Assembly: GCA_951394045.1 (NCBI GenBank)
Contig: OX595991.1
Coordinates: 3,162,001-3,226,000, forward strand
DNA: 64,000 nt
Direction of reading: 5' to 3'
Origin: Nitzschia sp. DOCU1
Taxonomy: Eukaryota > Bacillariophyta > Bacillariophyceae > Bacillariales > Bacillariaceae
Shown here: piece by piece, positions 33,829 to 43,305 of the stretch
Numbering within the stretch: position 1 is the stretch's first letter
Layout of the letters: the number at the start of each line of letters is the position of its first letter
Notes under the pieces: generated by a model
Seen by the model: only the letters and a program-made list of their open reading frames with translations
Told to the model about the DNA's origin: nothing
Databases searched by the model: none
Translations under genes and position numbers: made by a program

Positions 33829-36800
33829 ATGAAGCTTTCTTCCTTTGTATCGTTCCTCTTGTTCTCGATCACTGGCTTGGTAGCCTCTGATCATGCCGCA
33901 GTTGTACAGGTTGGGCCCCGACCCTACTGGCTCATTGATCAAATGAGAGATGGAGATCTCAAAACTCAGCTTGGTACGTGCTAATGTCGGATATCCGACG
34001 GCATCCAACCAATTGTTAGCCAGTCGTTGTTTCTCACTCATATTGCGCCGCTTTTCCATTTAACGCGCATGGAATCCAGAAACGTGTGCCGCAACAATCG
34101 CAGAGTTCCAACCGTCGGACTTTTCGATTGGCCATCGGGGAGCAGCAATGCAATTCCCTGAACACACTTTGGAATCGTACAAGGCCGCTGCCATTCAAGG
34201 CGCTGGGATCATCGAATGCGATGTCACCTTTACCATGGACCGCGAGCTTATTTGTCGCCATTCGCAATGCGTAAGTCGGACCCTGAAGGGCATGGCAAAT
34301 TGCTGTGTGGAAACGAGTCTCGTCGATCGTGATAGTCTTCTCATCAGTTTGCTCTCTCTCTAGGACTTGCATACTACGACTAACGTAGTAACGATTCCGG
34401 AGTTGAATGCCAAGTGCACCAAACCGTGGGTATCCAATCAAACCGACCACCCCATGGTAAGAATGAGCACCAGACTACACAGTGCGTAGACTTCTTTCCC
34501 CCATTGTGTTGTACTAACACCTTTTGTTGATTGTCAGTGCTGCACATCCGACTTTACTCTCGACGAGATCAAGACAATGTGCGCCAAGATGGACTCGTTT
34601 GGCAGCATCGACGCTGTGACGCCTGAAGAATACGCCTATGGTGGCACGCCCGATTTTCGTACGGATCTCTACGCCGCGGAAAGTTGTCCTGAAATCCCTA
34701 CTCACAAGGAATATATAACGCTCATCAATGGATTTGAAAGGTACTTCACCCCGGAACTCAAGGCGCCATCGGTAGAGATGCCCTATGAAGGGGACTACAC
34801 TCAAGAAGCCTACGCCCAACAGATGATCGACGAATACGTTGAAGCCGGCATTCCACCAGAGAAGGTTTGGCCACAAAGTTTCAATCCTGACGACGTCATT
34901 TACTGGATCCAAAACACGGACTATGGTGGCCAGGCAGTTGCATTAGACGAAAACGTCTATGATAACACTACGATGCTCGACGACTGGCTAGACTACTTAG
35001 TGGTTAACGATGTCAAGATTGTCGCTCCTCCGATGCAGATGCTCGTCGATGCGGCGCCTGGCACTGACAATTTGATCCAAGCGAGCTACTACGCCAAAGC
35101 TGCCAAAGAGCGCGGCTTGGACATTATTACATGGACTCTGGAGCGCGCTGGACCTGGTCTCTCGGGTTACTACTGGGAGACCACCGATGGCATTGTAAAT
35201 TTGACCGAGGGCGATCGTTTCACTATGCTTGATGTATTGCATCAGGAGGTTGGGATCCTCGGTATCTTCTCCGACTGGCCGGCTACTGTGACATTCTACG
35301 CAAACTGCATGGAAATCGCGCTTCGTGGAGCGCCTGTAGAAATCTCGAGTGCGGCGACGGGCCTCGCCTCGGTGCAAGTTGGTGTACGTCCATACTGGCT
35401 CATTGATCAAATGAGAGAAGGTACATTGAAGACGGAGCTTGGTAAGCAAATTTTTGTCAACGAAAGACCAAAGGTCAGTGCTTGATGCCTTGACGCTAAC
35501 AGTTTCATATGCAGAGCAATGTGCGGAAACCACTTATGTTTTCAATGTCTCAGACTTTTCGATTGGCCATCGGGGAGCGGCAATGCAATTCCCTGAACAC
35601 ACTTTGGAATCGTACAAGGCCGCTGCCATTCAAGGCGCTGGGATCATCGAATGCGATGTCACCTTTACCATGGACCGCGAGCTTATTTGTCGCCATTCGC
35701 AATGCGTAAGTCGGACCCTGAAGGGAATGGCAAATTGCTGTGTGGAAACGAGTCTCGTCGATCGTGATAGTCTTCTCATCAGTTTGCTCTCTCTCTAGGA
35801 CTTGCATACTACGACTAACGTAGTAACGATTCCGGAGTTGAATGCCAAGTGCACCAAACCGTGGGTATCCAATCAAACCGACCACCCCATGGTAAGAATG
35901 AGCACCAGACTACACAGTGCGTAGACTTCTTTCCCCCATTGTATTGTACTAACACCTTTTGTTGATTGTCAGTGCTGCACATCCGACTTTACTCTCGACG
36001 AGATCAAGACATTGTGCGCCAAGATGGACTCGTTTGGCAGCATCGACGCTGTGACGCCTGAAGAATACGCCTATGGTGGCACGCCCGATTTTCGTACGGA
36101 TCTCTACGCCGCGGAAAGTTGTCCTGAAATCCCTACTCACAAGGAATATATAACGCTCATCAATGGATTTGAAAGGTACTTCACCCCGGAACTCAAGGCG
36201 CCATCGGTAGAGATGCCCTATGAAGGGGATTACACTCAAGAAGCCTACGCCCAACAGATGATCGACGAATACGTTGAAGCCGGCATTCCACCAGAGAAGG
36301 TTTGGCCACAAAGTTTCAATCCTGACGACGTCATTTACTGGATCCAAAACACGGACTACGGTAGCCAGGCAGTTGCATTAGACGAAAACGTCTATGATAA
36401 CACTACGATGCTCGACGACTGGCTAGACTACTTAGTGGTTAACGATGTCAAGATTGTCGCTCCTCCGATGCAGATGCTCGTCGATGCGGCGCCTGGCACT
36501 GACAATTTGATCCAAGCGAGCTACTACGCCAAAGCTGCCAAAGAGCGCGGCTTGGACATTATTACATGGACTCTGGAGCGCGCTGGACCTGGTCTCTCGG
36601 GTTACTACTGGGAGACCACCGATGGCATCGTAAATTTGACCGAGGGCGATCTTTTCACTATGCTTGATGTATTGCATCAGGAGGTTGGGATCCTCGGTAT
36701 CTTCTCCGACTGGCCGGCTACTGTGACTTTCTACGCGAATTGTATGGGCGTGGCTATCCGCGGAAGTGGTGATGGTAATGGAGATGTGAGTGATGGTAAT

Positions 36801-36929
36801 GGCGATGGAAATGGAGATGAGAGTGATGGAAACGGGGATGCGGGAGACACCGGGTCGTTTGCAATGTCCTACGCGTTGGGACATGCTTTATTCTTTGTGA
36901 TGGCGACGGTGGTGTCCATCGTTGTGTAA
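33829..36929 (+). CDS. Two-domain glycerophosphodiester phosphodiesterase, probably secreted and GPI-anchored
   Basis: I joined seven exons: 33829-33973, 34080-34270, 34364-34456, 34538-35441, 35515-35705, 35799-35891 and 35973-36929. All introns are GT-AG and the phases agree, giving 857 residues. Residues 1-20 are a signal peptide. Each half is a GDPD domain with the GHRG motif, an E-C-D pair and a CRHSQCDLHTTTN segment matching the family's metal-binding and catalytic region. GDPDs cut glycerophosphodiesters to glycerol-3-phosphate and an alcohol. The two halves are almost identical, including their introns, at a constant offset of 1,435 nt. The C-terminus has a Gly/Asp/Ser-rich spacer followed by a hydrophobic tail, as in GPI signals. 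Plant SHV3-type proteins share this two-domain, GPI-anchored plan and act in cell walls. A similar role here is inference. Confidence 0.85.
34118..36745 (+). repeat. Tandem internal duplication of the GDPD unit
   Basis: Segment 34118-35310 corresponds to 35553-36745 with no indel across about 1.2 kb, two introns included, and only scattered substitutions. A shorter match (encoding [10 protein letters not shown]) also links the end of exon 1 to the end of exon 4, so the original unit began before intron 1. Confidence 0.9.
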
Positions 36930-37064
36930 TGGCCGCATATCTGGCTGTGTGTCGAATGTCCTCCATATGTCTACTAGAGTCAAGTCTTGTCTTCGCTTCA
37001 TAGATAAACTGTCCAATGTTGCCATTTGCTCAGTAAGTCAGTTTGCGACGCTAGATCGTTTTCG

Positions 37065-38036
37065 CTATCGCAGACTTCGTTGCTTCAGTGGTGAATCCCG
37101 CCGGACCGTTCCGAAAATCATGGCTCGGTCGTTCTTCAACAAGGAAGTACTTTTAGATGGTGACTCTACAATTCTTTCCTTGTTGGTGGAAGGGTTTGGA
37201 TGTGGGACGGAAAACGGAGGCACTCCATCATCGATCGCTAAGAGGGAAAGGTAACCGACTGCTTGCTGTATCATTCGACTAGCCTCATCGAGCGACTTGG
37301 GAACCGGCTGGTCGTTAATAGCCAGCACCCTCATGCCGACATGCAGAACGCCCGTTTTATCAAATAGACCATCCTTTGTCAGGAGAAAGATCCAGACGTC
37401 GTCCTCTGAGCGGCTGGTCCTATCGTCGTTGTCATTTGTACCGTCTTTGTTTTCTTTGTCGTTGCTGTTTCGAGACGATGCCCGGTTTTGACAAAATGCA
37501 ATTCCGACTTTGGTGTCCGCTGTTTCCTTATAGACAGTGGCTACTAGAGAATTTGTCGTCATGAGACAAATTCGAGGCGTCGTTAATGATTTCAAAAGGA
37601 TGGCCAATTCACGATAGGATTTCATGTCGCGGGTCAAGTGACCATTGACCCCCAAAATGGTTTGTCCGGCACGTAGATTGGTTGTTTGAGCTAGCAATCC
37701 ATCCGGATGGAGATTGGTGATGACAATTCTCCAATGATCAGGGCTCGTGTTGCGAAAGGAAATGCCCAAGGGCGTCTCAGGTGTCGGCTTGGTAATCACT
37801 GCCTTGGTAAAGCCCTCGTCTGGGAACAATCGAACGTTTCGAGGCATTGTCAGATCGTCGTTAAATTCCTCTCGCAATGATAGCCACCACACCTTGATGA
37901 ATGCAATAAAGCTTGTCCTTCCCTCACTCTGAGTGGTCATGAGGCTTTGTTGGAGTAGCAGATAGCCGATTGCCACGGATACGAAAGAGTGACGCCATCT
38001 GCCCATAATATGCCCATTTGAAGAAGAAGACAGCAT
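37065..38036 (-). CDS. PDZ-like protein with N-terminal hydrophobic segment
   Basis: The first ATG in frame is at 38036, giving 323 residues. Residues 15-32 (SFVSVAIGYLLLQQSL) could be a signal anchor. Two PDZ-like stretches follow. One lies at about 90-165 and has a carboxylate-loop-like PLGISF, then ILGVNGHLTRDMKS. The other lies at about 170-280 and has KVGIAF, then GMRVLAINDQPVPKSLDEA, with an Asn/Asp/Ser-rich insert between the loop and the rest of the domain. PDZ domains bind C-terminal peptides, and the partner is unknown. The C-terminal 50 residues are polar and Ser/Pro-rich. The gene ends 135 nt from the end of the convergent GDPD gene. I see no protease domain, so it is not an HtrA-type enzyme. 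Confidence 0.7.
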   Translation of the reverse strand: MLSSSSNGHIMGRWRHSFVSVAIGYLLLQQSLMTTQSEGRTSFIAFIKVWWLSLREEFNDDLTMPRNVRLFPDEGFTKAVITKPTPETPLGISFRNTSPDHWRIVITNLHPDGLLAQTTNLRAGQTILGVNGHLTRDMKSYRELAILLKSLTTPRICLMTTNSLVATVYKETADTKVGIAFCQNRASSRNSNDKENKDGTNDNDDRTSRSEDDVWIFLLTKDGLFDKTGVLHVGMRVLAINDQPVPKSLDEASRMIQQAVGYLSLLAIDDGVPPFSVPHPNPSTNKERIVESPSKSTSLLKNDRAMIFGTVRRDSPLKQRSLR

Positions 38037-38721
38037 GCCTGGATGCAAAATCGGAAGCTGCGCCTATGTAATTGATATACTAAGTATGCATCTCTAATAT
38101 ATTGTTAAGATTTTGAATTCTCGGGGGCTTATTTCAAACTCCTTACCGGTAGTATTGTGTGACGCGTCGTCCACTTACGTCATCTGCATCCAACACCGAA
38201 TGGGGGATGGGCATGAAAAGAAGTGAAGCGCCAAAATCCACAAAGAGACCCCAGAAGGAAAGAAGAAGATGGAGTGCACAATGGCATGAACATGTATCCA
38301 AACTGGAGGCAGCTCCCTAGCGACAAGGCACGCCCTTTTCGATAACATGGTGGCCACGACGACGACGACGGTGAGACACTTCTGATTGGTCATCCGAAGA
38401 CAGCGATGGCATCACGGTTTGATGGCCAGATGAGAACACACCTCGCTGGAATTCGGGTCAAAAAAAAACAGTCGGGCTAGCAAACAAGATGCTGAATGCC
38501 GCCCTTTCAGTCCCACAAACGATTCAATCAATAGACCGGTGATTCTCTCAAGATGACATGGAAGAATGCAAAAGAGCTTCATACGACCGAATGCCACGAC
38601 GACGGAACAACATGGACTTCGGGTTGTTGGAAGACATGGCATTGCTAAAAAAACATGGTTGCAAATCGCAGTATTTCAATAGCCAAAATGATTGAATGAC
38701 ACGACGATTTTTAATCTCAAG
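38037..38721. other. Divergent intergenic region
   Basis: This lies between the starts of the PDZ-like gene (minus) and a small membrane-protein gene (plus). It includes TTACCGGTAG near 38144, one base off a palindrome found three times elsewhere in non-coding DNA. No gene is seen. Confidence 0.45.
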
Positions 38722-39063
38722 ATGACATCGAACGAGACGAAGCAGCCTGCTACTGTTCCTGCCGACTGTGACGAAGATAAAAGAACCACGGCTGCTGGTG
38801 CCGGTCGTGCAGATATCGAAAGTGGTGACAATGATGCACACTTGGATGATCGTGGCGCCCAGGTTATCGAGAATCAGCGGACGCAGCGATCTTGCCGGAA
38901 CTTTTTCAAAGAATCAGTATTTCCACTCTGGCTTGCGCTGGCATTCCTAGCAATCGCCGTTATATTGCTTGGTTTCCTGTTGAAGGAGCTGAAAGCACGA
39001 CAGCCAAACCATCGTGGGGAGGTGGCTAGATTGCACGCCCATAGTCATCGGTTCTACACGTAG
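38722..39063 (+). CDS. Small single-pass membrane protein
   Basis: The ATG at 38722 is the first in frame and gives 113 residues. An acidic, hydrophilic N-terminal part (about 70 residues) is followed by one membrane helix (LWLALAFLAIAVILLGFLL) and a short basic, His-rich end. There is no signal peptide, so an N-in or tail-anchor-like topology is possible. It resembles the duplicated 201-residue genes just downstream only in general plan: an acidic N-terminus, then one helix after a segment with basic residues. I do not recognise a family. Confidence 0.55.
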   Translation: MTSNETKQPATVPADCDEDKRTTAAGAGRADIESGDNDAHLDDRGAQVIENQRTQRSCRNFFKESVFPLWLALAFLAIAVILLGFLLKELKARQPNHRGEVARLHAHSHRFYT

Positions 39064-39593
39064 AATCAGTTTATGACATTTGAATAGTGTTTTGAGGTAC
39101 ACAAGTGTGGAATGGTTGTTATCTAGCGAGACAAACAGTTACAACTAGCTACTCGCGTTGTTGAAATCTCATGAGTCGATTACCTCAATTACTGCCAGCG
39201 GACCTCTTGACTTACCTTACCGCTCTTGTCAATCTTTGCAAATCACTTCGAATGCAAAGATCTCTGCCTACTTCTAGCATGTTTCTTTCACACAATTTGA
39301 TTCTGCATCTGTTATCAAACTCTTTCTCTCTGTCTCGCTGCTTCCACGTTCCAATTGCTCGCCTCATTCGTCTACCCCCCGATGCAACTCCCGTGTGACT
39401 CAGAGATTCCGAAGTGCGTTTCCGTGCGAACACACGAATTCGCTGGGTTCCCATCGGGGAAACTGCGCGCACTTTCTCCATGAAAGTTCATCTGCTTCTC
39501 CTCTCCAATCGCAAAAAATGACCCCACGTTTCTCATGTCATAAAACCCCCATCACCATACACACTTCGCATCGTCGTATACACATTTTGCATC
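39064..39593. other. Intergenic, start of a segmental duplication
   Basis: No gene is seen. From 39491 the sequence is part of a unit repeated from 42059. Confidence 0.5.
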
Positions 39594-40199
39594 ATGCCCC
39601 CGCCCGCAGCAAGGATTAGTTCCAGCCGGATAGCTCCAATACGTTATCCTCCGATCGATGATGACGAAGAAACTGTCAAGACGATGGAAGCAGGAGACGA
39701 CGATAGCGTTGTTCCACCCTCTGAAATTCGTAACCTGGATGCCGATCATGACCGTCGATTTTGCGAACGATATCCATGGGTATTGTTCATTCTGTTTATA
39801 ATAGCTGTGGTCGCGGTAATTCACTTGGGAATCGGGTATGATGAAAAGGTTGACCCTATCCAGCAGCAGCAAGGGAACTCCTCGAATATTACGGCACTTG
39901 CCAGCGGCAACAACAAGGTCAAAGTCCTGTACGGGGCAACCCCCAATGGATGTTTTCCAAATGCTGATTCAGGGATTGTTTACACTTGCGATGGTCACAC
40001 GAGGCATGATGAGAACTTGATGTTTCTTGGACCCTGCACTTGCAACATTACTACGGTATCCAACAAGATCTCTGCCGTTTTTCTTTGCGACTCTGACGCC
40101 GACTCTATCGAACGTATTTGCCCTCTGAATGAATGCTTGGACATGGGGGAAGACGGCCAGCCTAACTTCAGTATCAGGCTGGAATACCCCATTGTTTGA
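39594..40199 (+). CDS. Single-pass membrane protein with Cys-containing outer domain, copy A
   Basis: This 201-residue protein has an acidic, Pro-containing N-terminal part (about 60 residues), one membrane helix (YPWVLFILFIIAVVAVIHLG) and a C-terminal domain with about eight cysteines (NGCFPNADSG, CTCNITT, FLCDSDAD, CPLNECLDMGEDG). The lack of a signal peptide and the Glu/Asp-rich N-terminus suggest type II topology with the Cys domain outside or in the lumen. A near-identical copy lies at 42162-42767. Differences cluster in the membrane helix, so both copies seem to be kept as genes. I do not recognise a family. Confidence 0.65.
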   Translation: MPPPAARISSSRIAPIRYPPIDDDEETVKTMEAGDDDSVVPPSEIRNLDADHDRRFCERYPWVLFILFIIAVVAVIHLGIGYDEKVDPIQQQQGNSSNITALASGNNKVKVLYGATPNGCFPNADSGIVYTCDGHTRHDENLMFLGPCTCNITTVSNKISAVFLCDSDADSIERICPLNECLDMGEDGQPNFSIRLEYPIV

Positions 40200-40519
40200 G
40201 AATAGCAAGTTCGTAGGAGGAGCAGCTTGGATCTTCCTGTTCGTGATGCCCCGTAGCGGTATCGATTGCTTCATGGCAACCCAAGAGATTTATGTGTTTC
40301 CCAGCACAGATCATTGCCCCAGCAAGAGGGAGGTCCAACCGAGTATCTCCAATCCGTCATCATCGGGACGAGGGAGAGGCGTCTAGGGTGACGATCGAAG
40401 CACCAAGTTCCTAGAGCCTCGACCCCTCTAGCGAAATCCGCAAACCTCTGCTTTGCGAACACCATCAAAGTTGTAGTGGCTATTTTAGACTTGGCGGTCC
40501 ATGCGAAAAAGCTATGGTG

Positions 40520-40751
40520 GCTATTTTATACTTGACGGCCCATGCGATGAAAAGCAGGAGTGTGGAAATAAAAAGTAGCACGGCATTCAAAGCGGATGAA
40601 AACCCGACCCTTCCCAGAGGAGACGACTAATCCCTGTACCTGGTGTGTCTGACACGCGTAGTAGTCTCGTAGAGTATAACATTGTTCGAAAGAAAGATAT
40701 AGATAGAGTCCTACTCGTGGTAGCTTGATTCTCGCAATCGCCGTGCATCAT
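40520..40751 (-). pseudogene. Broken copy of the 74-residue membrane-protein gene
   Basis: This matches the small gene at 43066-43290 of unit B and starts with the same MMHGDCEN. A one-base deletion in the run of T/C near the codons for SISF shifts the frame, and the membrane helix is lost. Confidence 0.5.
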
Positions 40752-40766
40752 AATGAAGATACTCCA

Positions 40767-41189
40767 CTAGAGCGACTTGGATAAAATAGCCACTGCCGAT
40801 GCCGATAGAACTCCACCATTGCCATAGACCAGAGCCTTTTGGCAGTTCTCTAACTGTCGTCCCTTGGCCGTGCCCTTCAGTTGATGTACGGCTTCAATGA
40901 CGTTGAACATTGCTGGAACTTCCCAAGGGGCACCGTAGCCGAGCAAACCGCCATGAGTATTGACAGGAAAGAAGTCTGACGGTAGCTTCAAAGGTTGCTT
41001 TTGCTTCGAAGAAGACTCCAAAAGCTCCAAAAGTCTATTGTATTGAGTCTCTAGATAAAATTCGTTGGGAGAATTTTCATCCATGCGAGTGCCTCTGTGG
41101 CTCTGGGTCAACCAAAATTGCTCCTTGAATTCAACTACTGAGCACCCTGAGTAGTAGCTGGCCGCCTTCGAAATGAATGAATTGTCCAT
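40767..41189 (-). pseudogene. Truncated 3' copy of the thiolase-like gene with a foreign 5' end
   Basis: The last 97 codons match the end of the intact gene at 43306-44661 (from YLETQYN to the stop). The first 40 or so codons come from unrelated sequence beyond the duplication border at 41059. The result is an open chimeric frame without the thiolase core. Unless it has gained a new use, it is a by-product of the segmental duplication. Confidence 0.75.
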
Positions 41190-42058
41190 GCAGTCGACAG
41201 TTTGTCAAATATAAGAAATCTGCGACAATGCCGCCATGGGACGAACAAATACCGGCCGAACGCACGAGTGCCCTATAGCGGGGTTGCTTGGATGCCACGT
41301 CGTCCCTTCATTTCAACTCAACGAAACATGCTGCCAATGCCACGCACAAAAGTTACGAAGAATGATGGAACCGAATTCTTTCTCAAGTGTCCGAGGCTCT
41401 CCCTTGTGTTCCATTAGGTAGAGATGAAACGGCCTATTGGAACAGAGGGCGATTGTCAACAAGCAAAAGACCCCAGCTCAACAAACTGCGTTGATGATGA
41501 GGCCAAGCGGCAAAAAGAAGGAAACCACGGCTCGTGACTGGATGCGCTCTTTTGTGGCGGCGGGATCGGTGTACTAGCTTAGTCCTTGGGCGTCGGCTGC
41601 AGTTCGAAAGATCGCGGATCCTCGCGTCTGCCCCGTTGTTTCGACTGAATGTGTGGTGTCGAAGCCGACAATGGTCCTCTTGCCTGTGACCACCACTCGA
41701 TAGAGCTGCGACCACTCTATCCGCGTCGTGCTGGAACCTCTACTCCACTTCGAGCACCTGGTATCGATGCGACAATTTCATGGTCACTGGCGGGTGTACC
41801 AAACTTCCTTTCTGCGATCACTCCTCCCACGATTCATTTATCCGGAAGTATTCTATCACGCTTCGTTGACCAAGCAGTTGTTCCTCGATCAGAAGAGATC
41901 GTGGGCTCCGACGAAGATCATCATTCTGGCTGGGGGGCCTTTTTTGCGCAAGACCGTCATGGATTCCGATTTGAAAAAGATTTGAGCACGAACCAGACTC
42001 CGTGATTCCGCGCTGCTGTAGTCTTGTTGCGACTACTCTAAACTCTTTCTGCGATCAC
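41190..42058. other. Spacer between the duplicated units
   Basis: This unique sequence holds a plus-strand open frame from an ATG at 41767 to 41985 (HGHWRVYQTSFLRSLLP...). It looks protein-like but has no known family and could be the end of a decayed gene. I do not call it. Confidence 0.4.
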
Positions 42059-42161
42059 TCTGCTTCTCCTCTCCAATCGCAAAAAATGACCCCACGTTTC
42101 TCATGTCATAAAACCCCCATCACCATACACACTTCGCATCGTCGTATACACATTTTGCATC

Positions 42162-42767
42162 ATGCCCCCGCCCGCAGCAAGGATTAGTTCCAGCCGGATA
42201 GCTCCAATACGTTATCCTCCGATCGATGATGACGAAGAAACTGTCAAAACGGTGGAAGCAGGAGACGACGATAGCGTTGTTCCACCCTCTGAAATTCGCA
42301 ACCTGGATGCCGATCATGACCGTCGATTTTGCGAACGATATCCATGGGTATTGTTCATTCTGTTTATTATAGCTGTGGGCGCGATAGCTCACTTGGGAAT
42401 CGGGCATGATGAAAAGGTTGACCCCATCCAGCAGCAGCAAGGGAACTCCTCGAATATTACGGCACTTGCCAGCGGCAATAACAAGGTCAAAGTCCTGTAC
42501 GGGGCAACCCCCAATGGATGTTTTCCAAATGCTGATTCAGGGATTGTTTACACTTGCGATGGTCACACGAGGCATGATGAGAACTTGATGTTTCTTGGAC
42601 CCTGCACTTGCAACATTACTACGGTATCCAACAAGATCTCTGCCGTTTTTCTTTGCGACTCTGACGCCGACTCTATCGAACATGTCTGCCCTCTGAATGA
42701 ATGCTTGGACATGGGGGAAGACGGCCAGCCTAACTTCAGTATCAGGCTGGAATACCCCATTGTTTGA
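42162..42767 (+). CDS. Single-pass membrane protein with Cys-containing outer domain, copy B
   Basis: This 201-residue protein is nearly identical to the one at 39594-40199. The visible changes include Met to Val near residue 32, a few in and just after the membrane helix (here IIAVGAIAHLGIGHD), and Arg-Ile to His-Val near the C-terminal Cys cluster. All cysteines are kept. Topology and possible role are as for copy A: an acidic inside part, one helix and a Cys-stabilised outer part, with function unknown. Confidence 0.65.
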   Translation: MPPPAARISSSRIAPIRYPPIDDDEETVKTVEAGDDDSVVPPSEIRNLDADHDRRFCERYPWVLFILFIIAVGAIAHLGIGHDEKVDPIQQQQGNSSNITALASGNNKVKVLYGATPNGCFPNADSGIVYTCDGHTRHDENLMFLGPCTCNITTVSNKISAVFLCDSDADSIEHVCPLNECLDMGEDGQPNFSIRLEYPIV

Positions 42768-43065
42768 GAATAGCAAGTTCGTAGGAGGAGCAGCTTGGAT
42801 CTTCCTGTTCGTGACGCCCCGTAGCGGTATCGATTGCTTCATGGCAACCCAAGAAATTTCTGTGTTTCCCAGCACAGATCATTGCCCCAGCAAGAGGGAG
42901 GTCCAACCGAGTATCTCCAATCCGTCATCATCGGGACGAGGGAGAGGCGTCTAGGGTGACGATCGAAGCACCAAGTTCCGAGAGCCTCGACCCCTCTAGC
43001 GAAATCCGCAAACCTACTGCCCTTAGGTCTGCTTTGCGAACACCATCAAAGTTGTAGTGGCTATT

Positions 43066-43290
43066 TTAGAGTTGGCGGTCCATTTTATACTGGACGGTCC
43101 ATGCGATGAAAAGCAGGAGTGTGGGAATAAAAAGTAGCACAGCAATCAAGGCGGATGAAAAGAGGAGACGACGAATCCCTCGATGTCTGACACGCGTAGT
43201 AGTCTCGTAGAGTATAACATTGTCCGAAAGAAAAGATATAGATAGAGTCCTGTTCGTGGTAGCTTGATTCTCGCAATCGCCGTGCATCAT
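43066..43290 (-). CDS. Possible 74-residue single-pass membrane protein
   Basis: The frame starts with two ATG codons at 43290. It has a polar N-terminus, a basic stretch (RVRHRGIRRLL) and one hydrophobic helix (LIAVLLFIPTLLLFIAWTV). It begins only 15 nt after the stop of the thiolase-like gene on the same strand, so it would need its own promoter within that gene or could simply be part of the 3' UTR. The copy in unit A is broken, which argues against an essential role. Confidence 0.35.
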   Translation of the reverse strand: MMHGDCENQATTNRTLSISFLSDNVILYETTTRVRHRGIRRLLFSSALIAVLLFIPTLLLFIAWTVQYKMDRQL

Positions 43291-43305
43291 AATGAAGATA
43301 CTCCG

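Larger units (their letters stand above)
39491..41059 (+). repeat. Segmental duplication, unit A
   Basis: This unit matches 42059-43598. The boundaries are sharp: left at TCTGCTTCTCCTC, right at CTCTAGATAAA on this strand. Unit A is 29 nt longer because of small indels between the two coding parts. It carries an intact 201-residue gene, a broken small membrane-protein gene and the 3' piece of a thiolase-like gene. Confidence 0.9.

Noticed and set aside
33346..34059. 237-codon minus-strand frame
   Set aside because: It is antisense to the signal-peptide exon of the GDPD gene and has no recognisable domain.
35439..35798. 119-codon frame with a GDPD N-terminus
   Set aside because: Its first part is intron and the rest is exon 5 of the two-domain GDPD gene read through into the next intron.
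41767..41985. Plus-strand frame with protein-like composition between the duplicated units
   Set aside because: It is only 72 codons with no family and no supporting splice structure. It may be a remnant of a lost gene.
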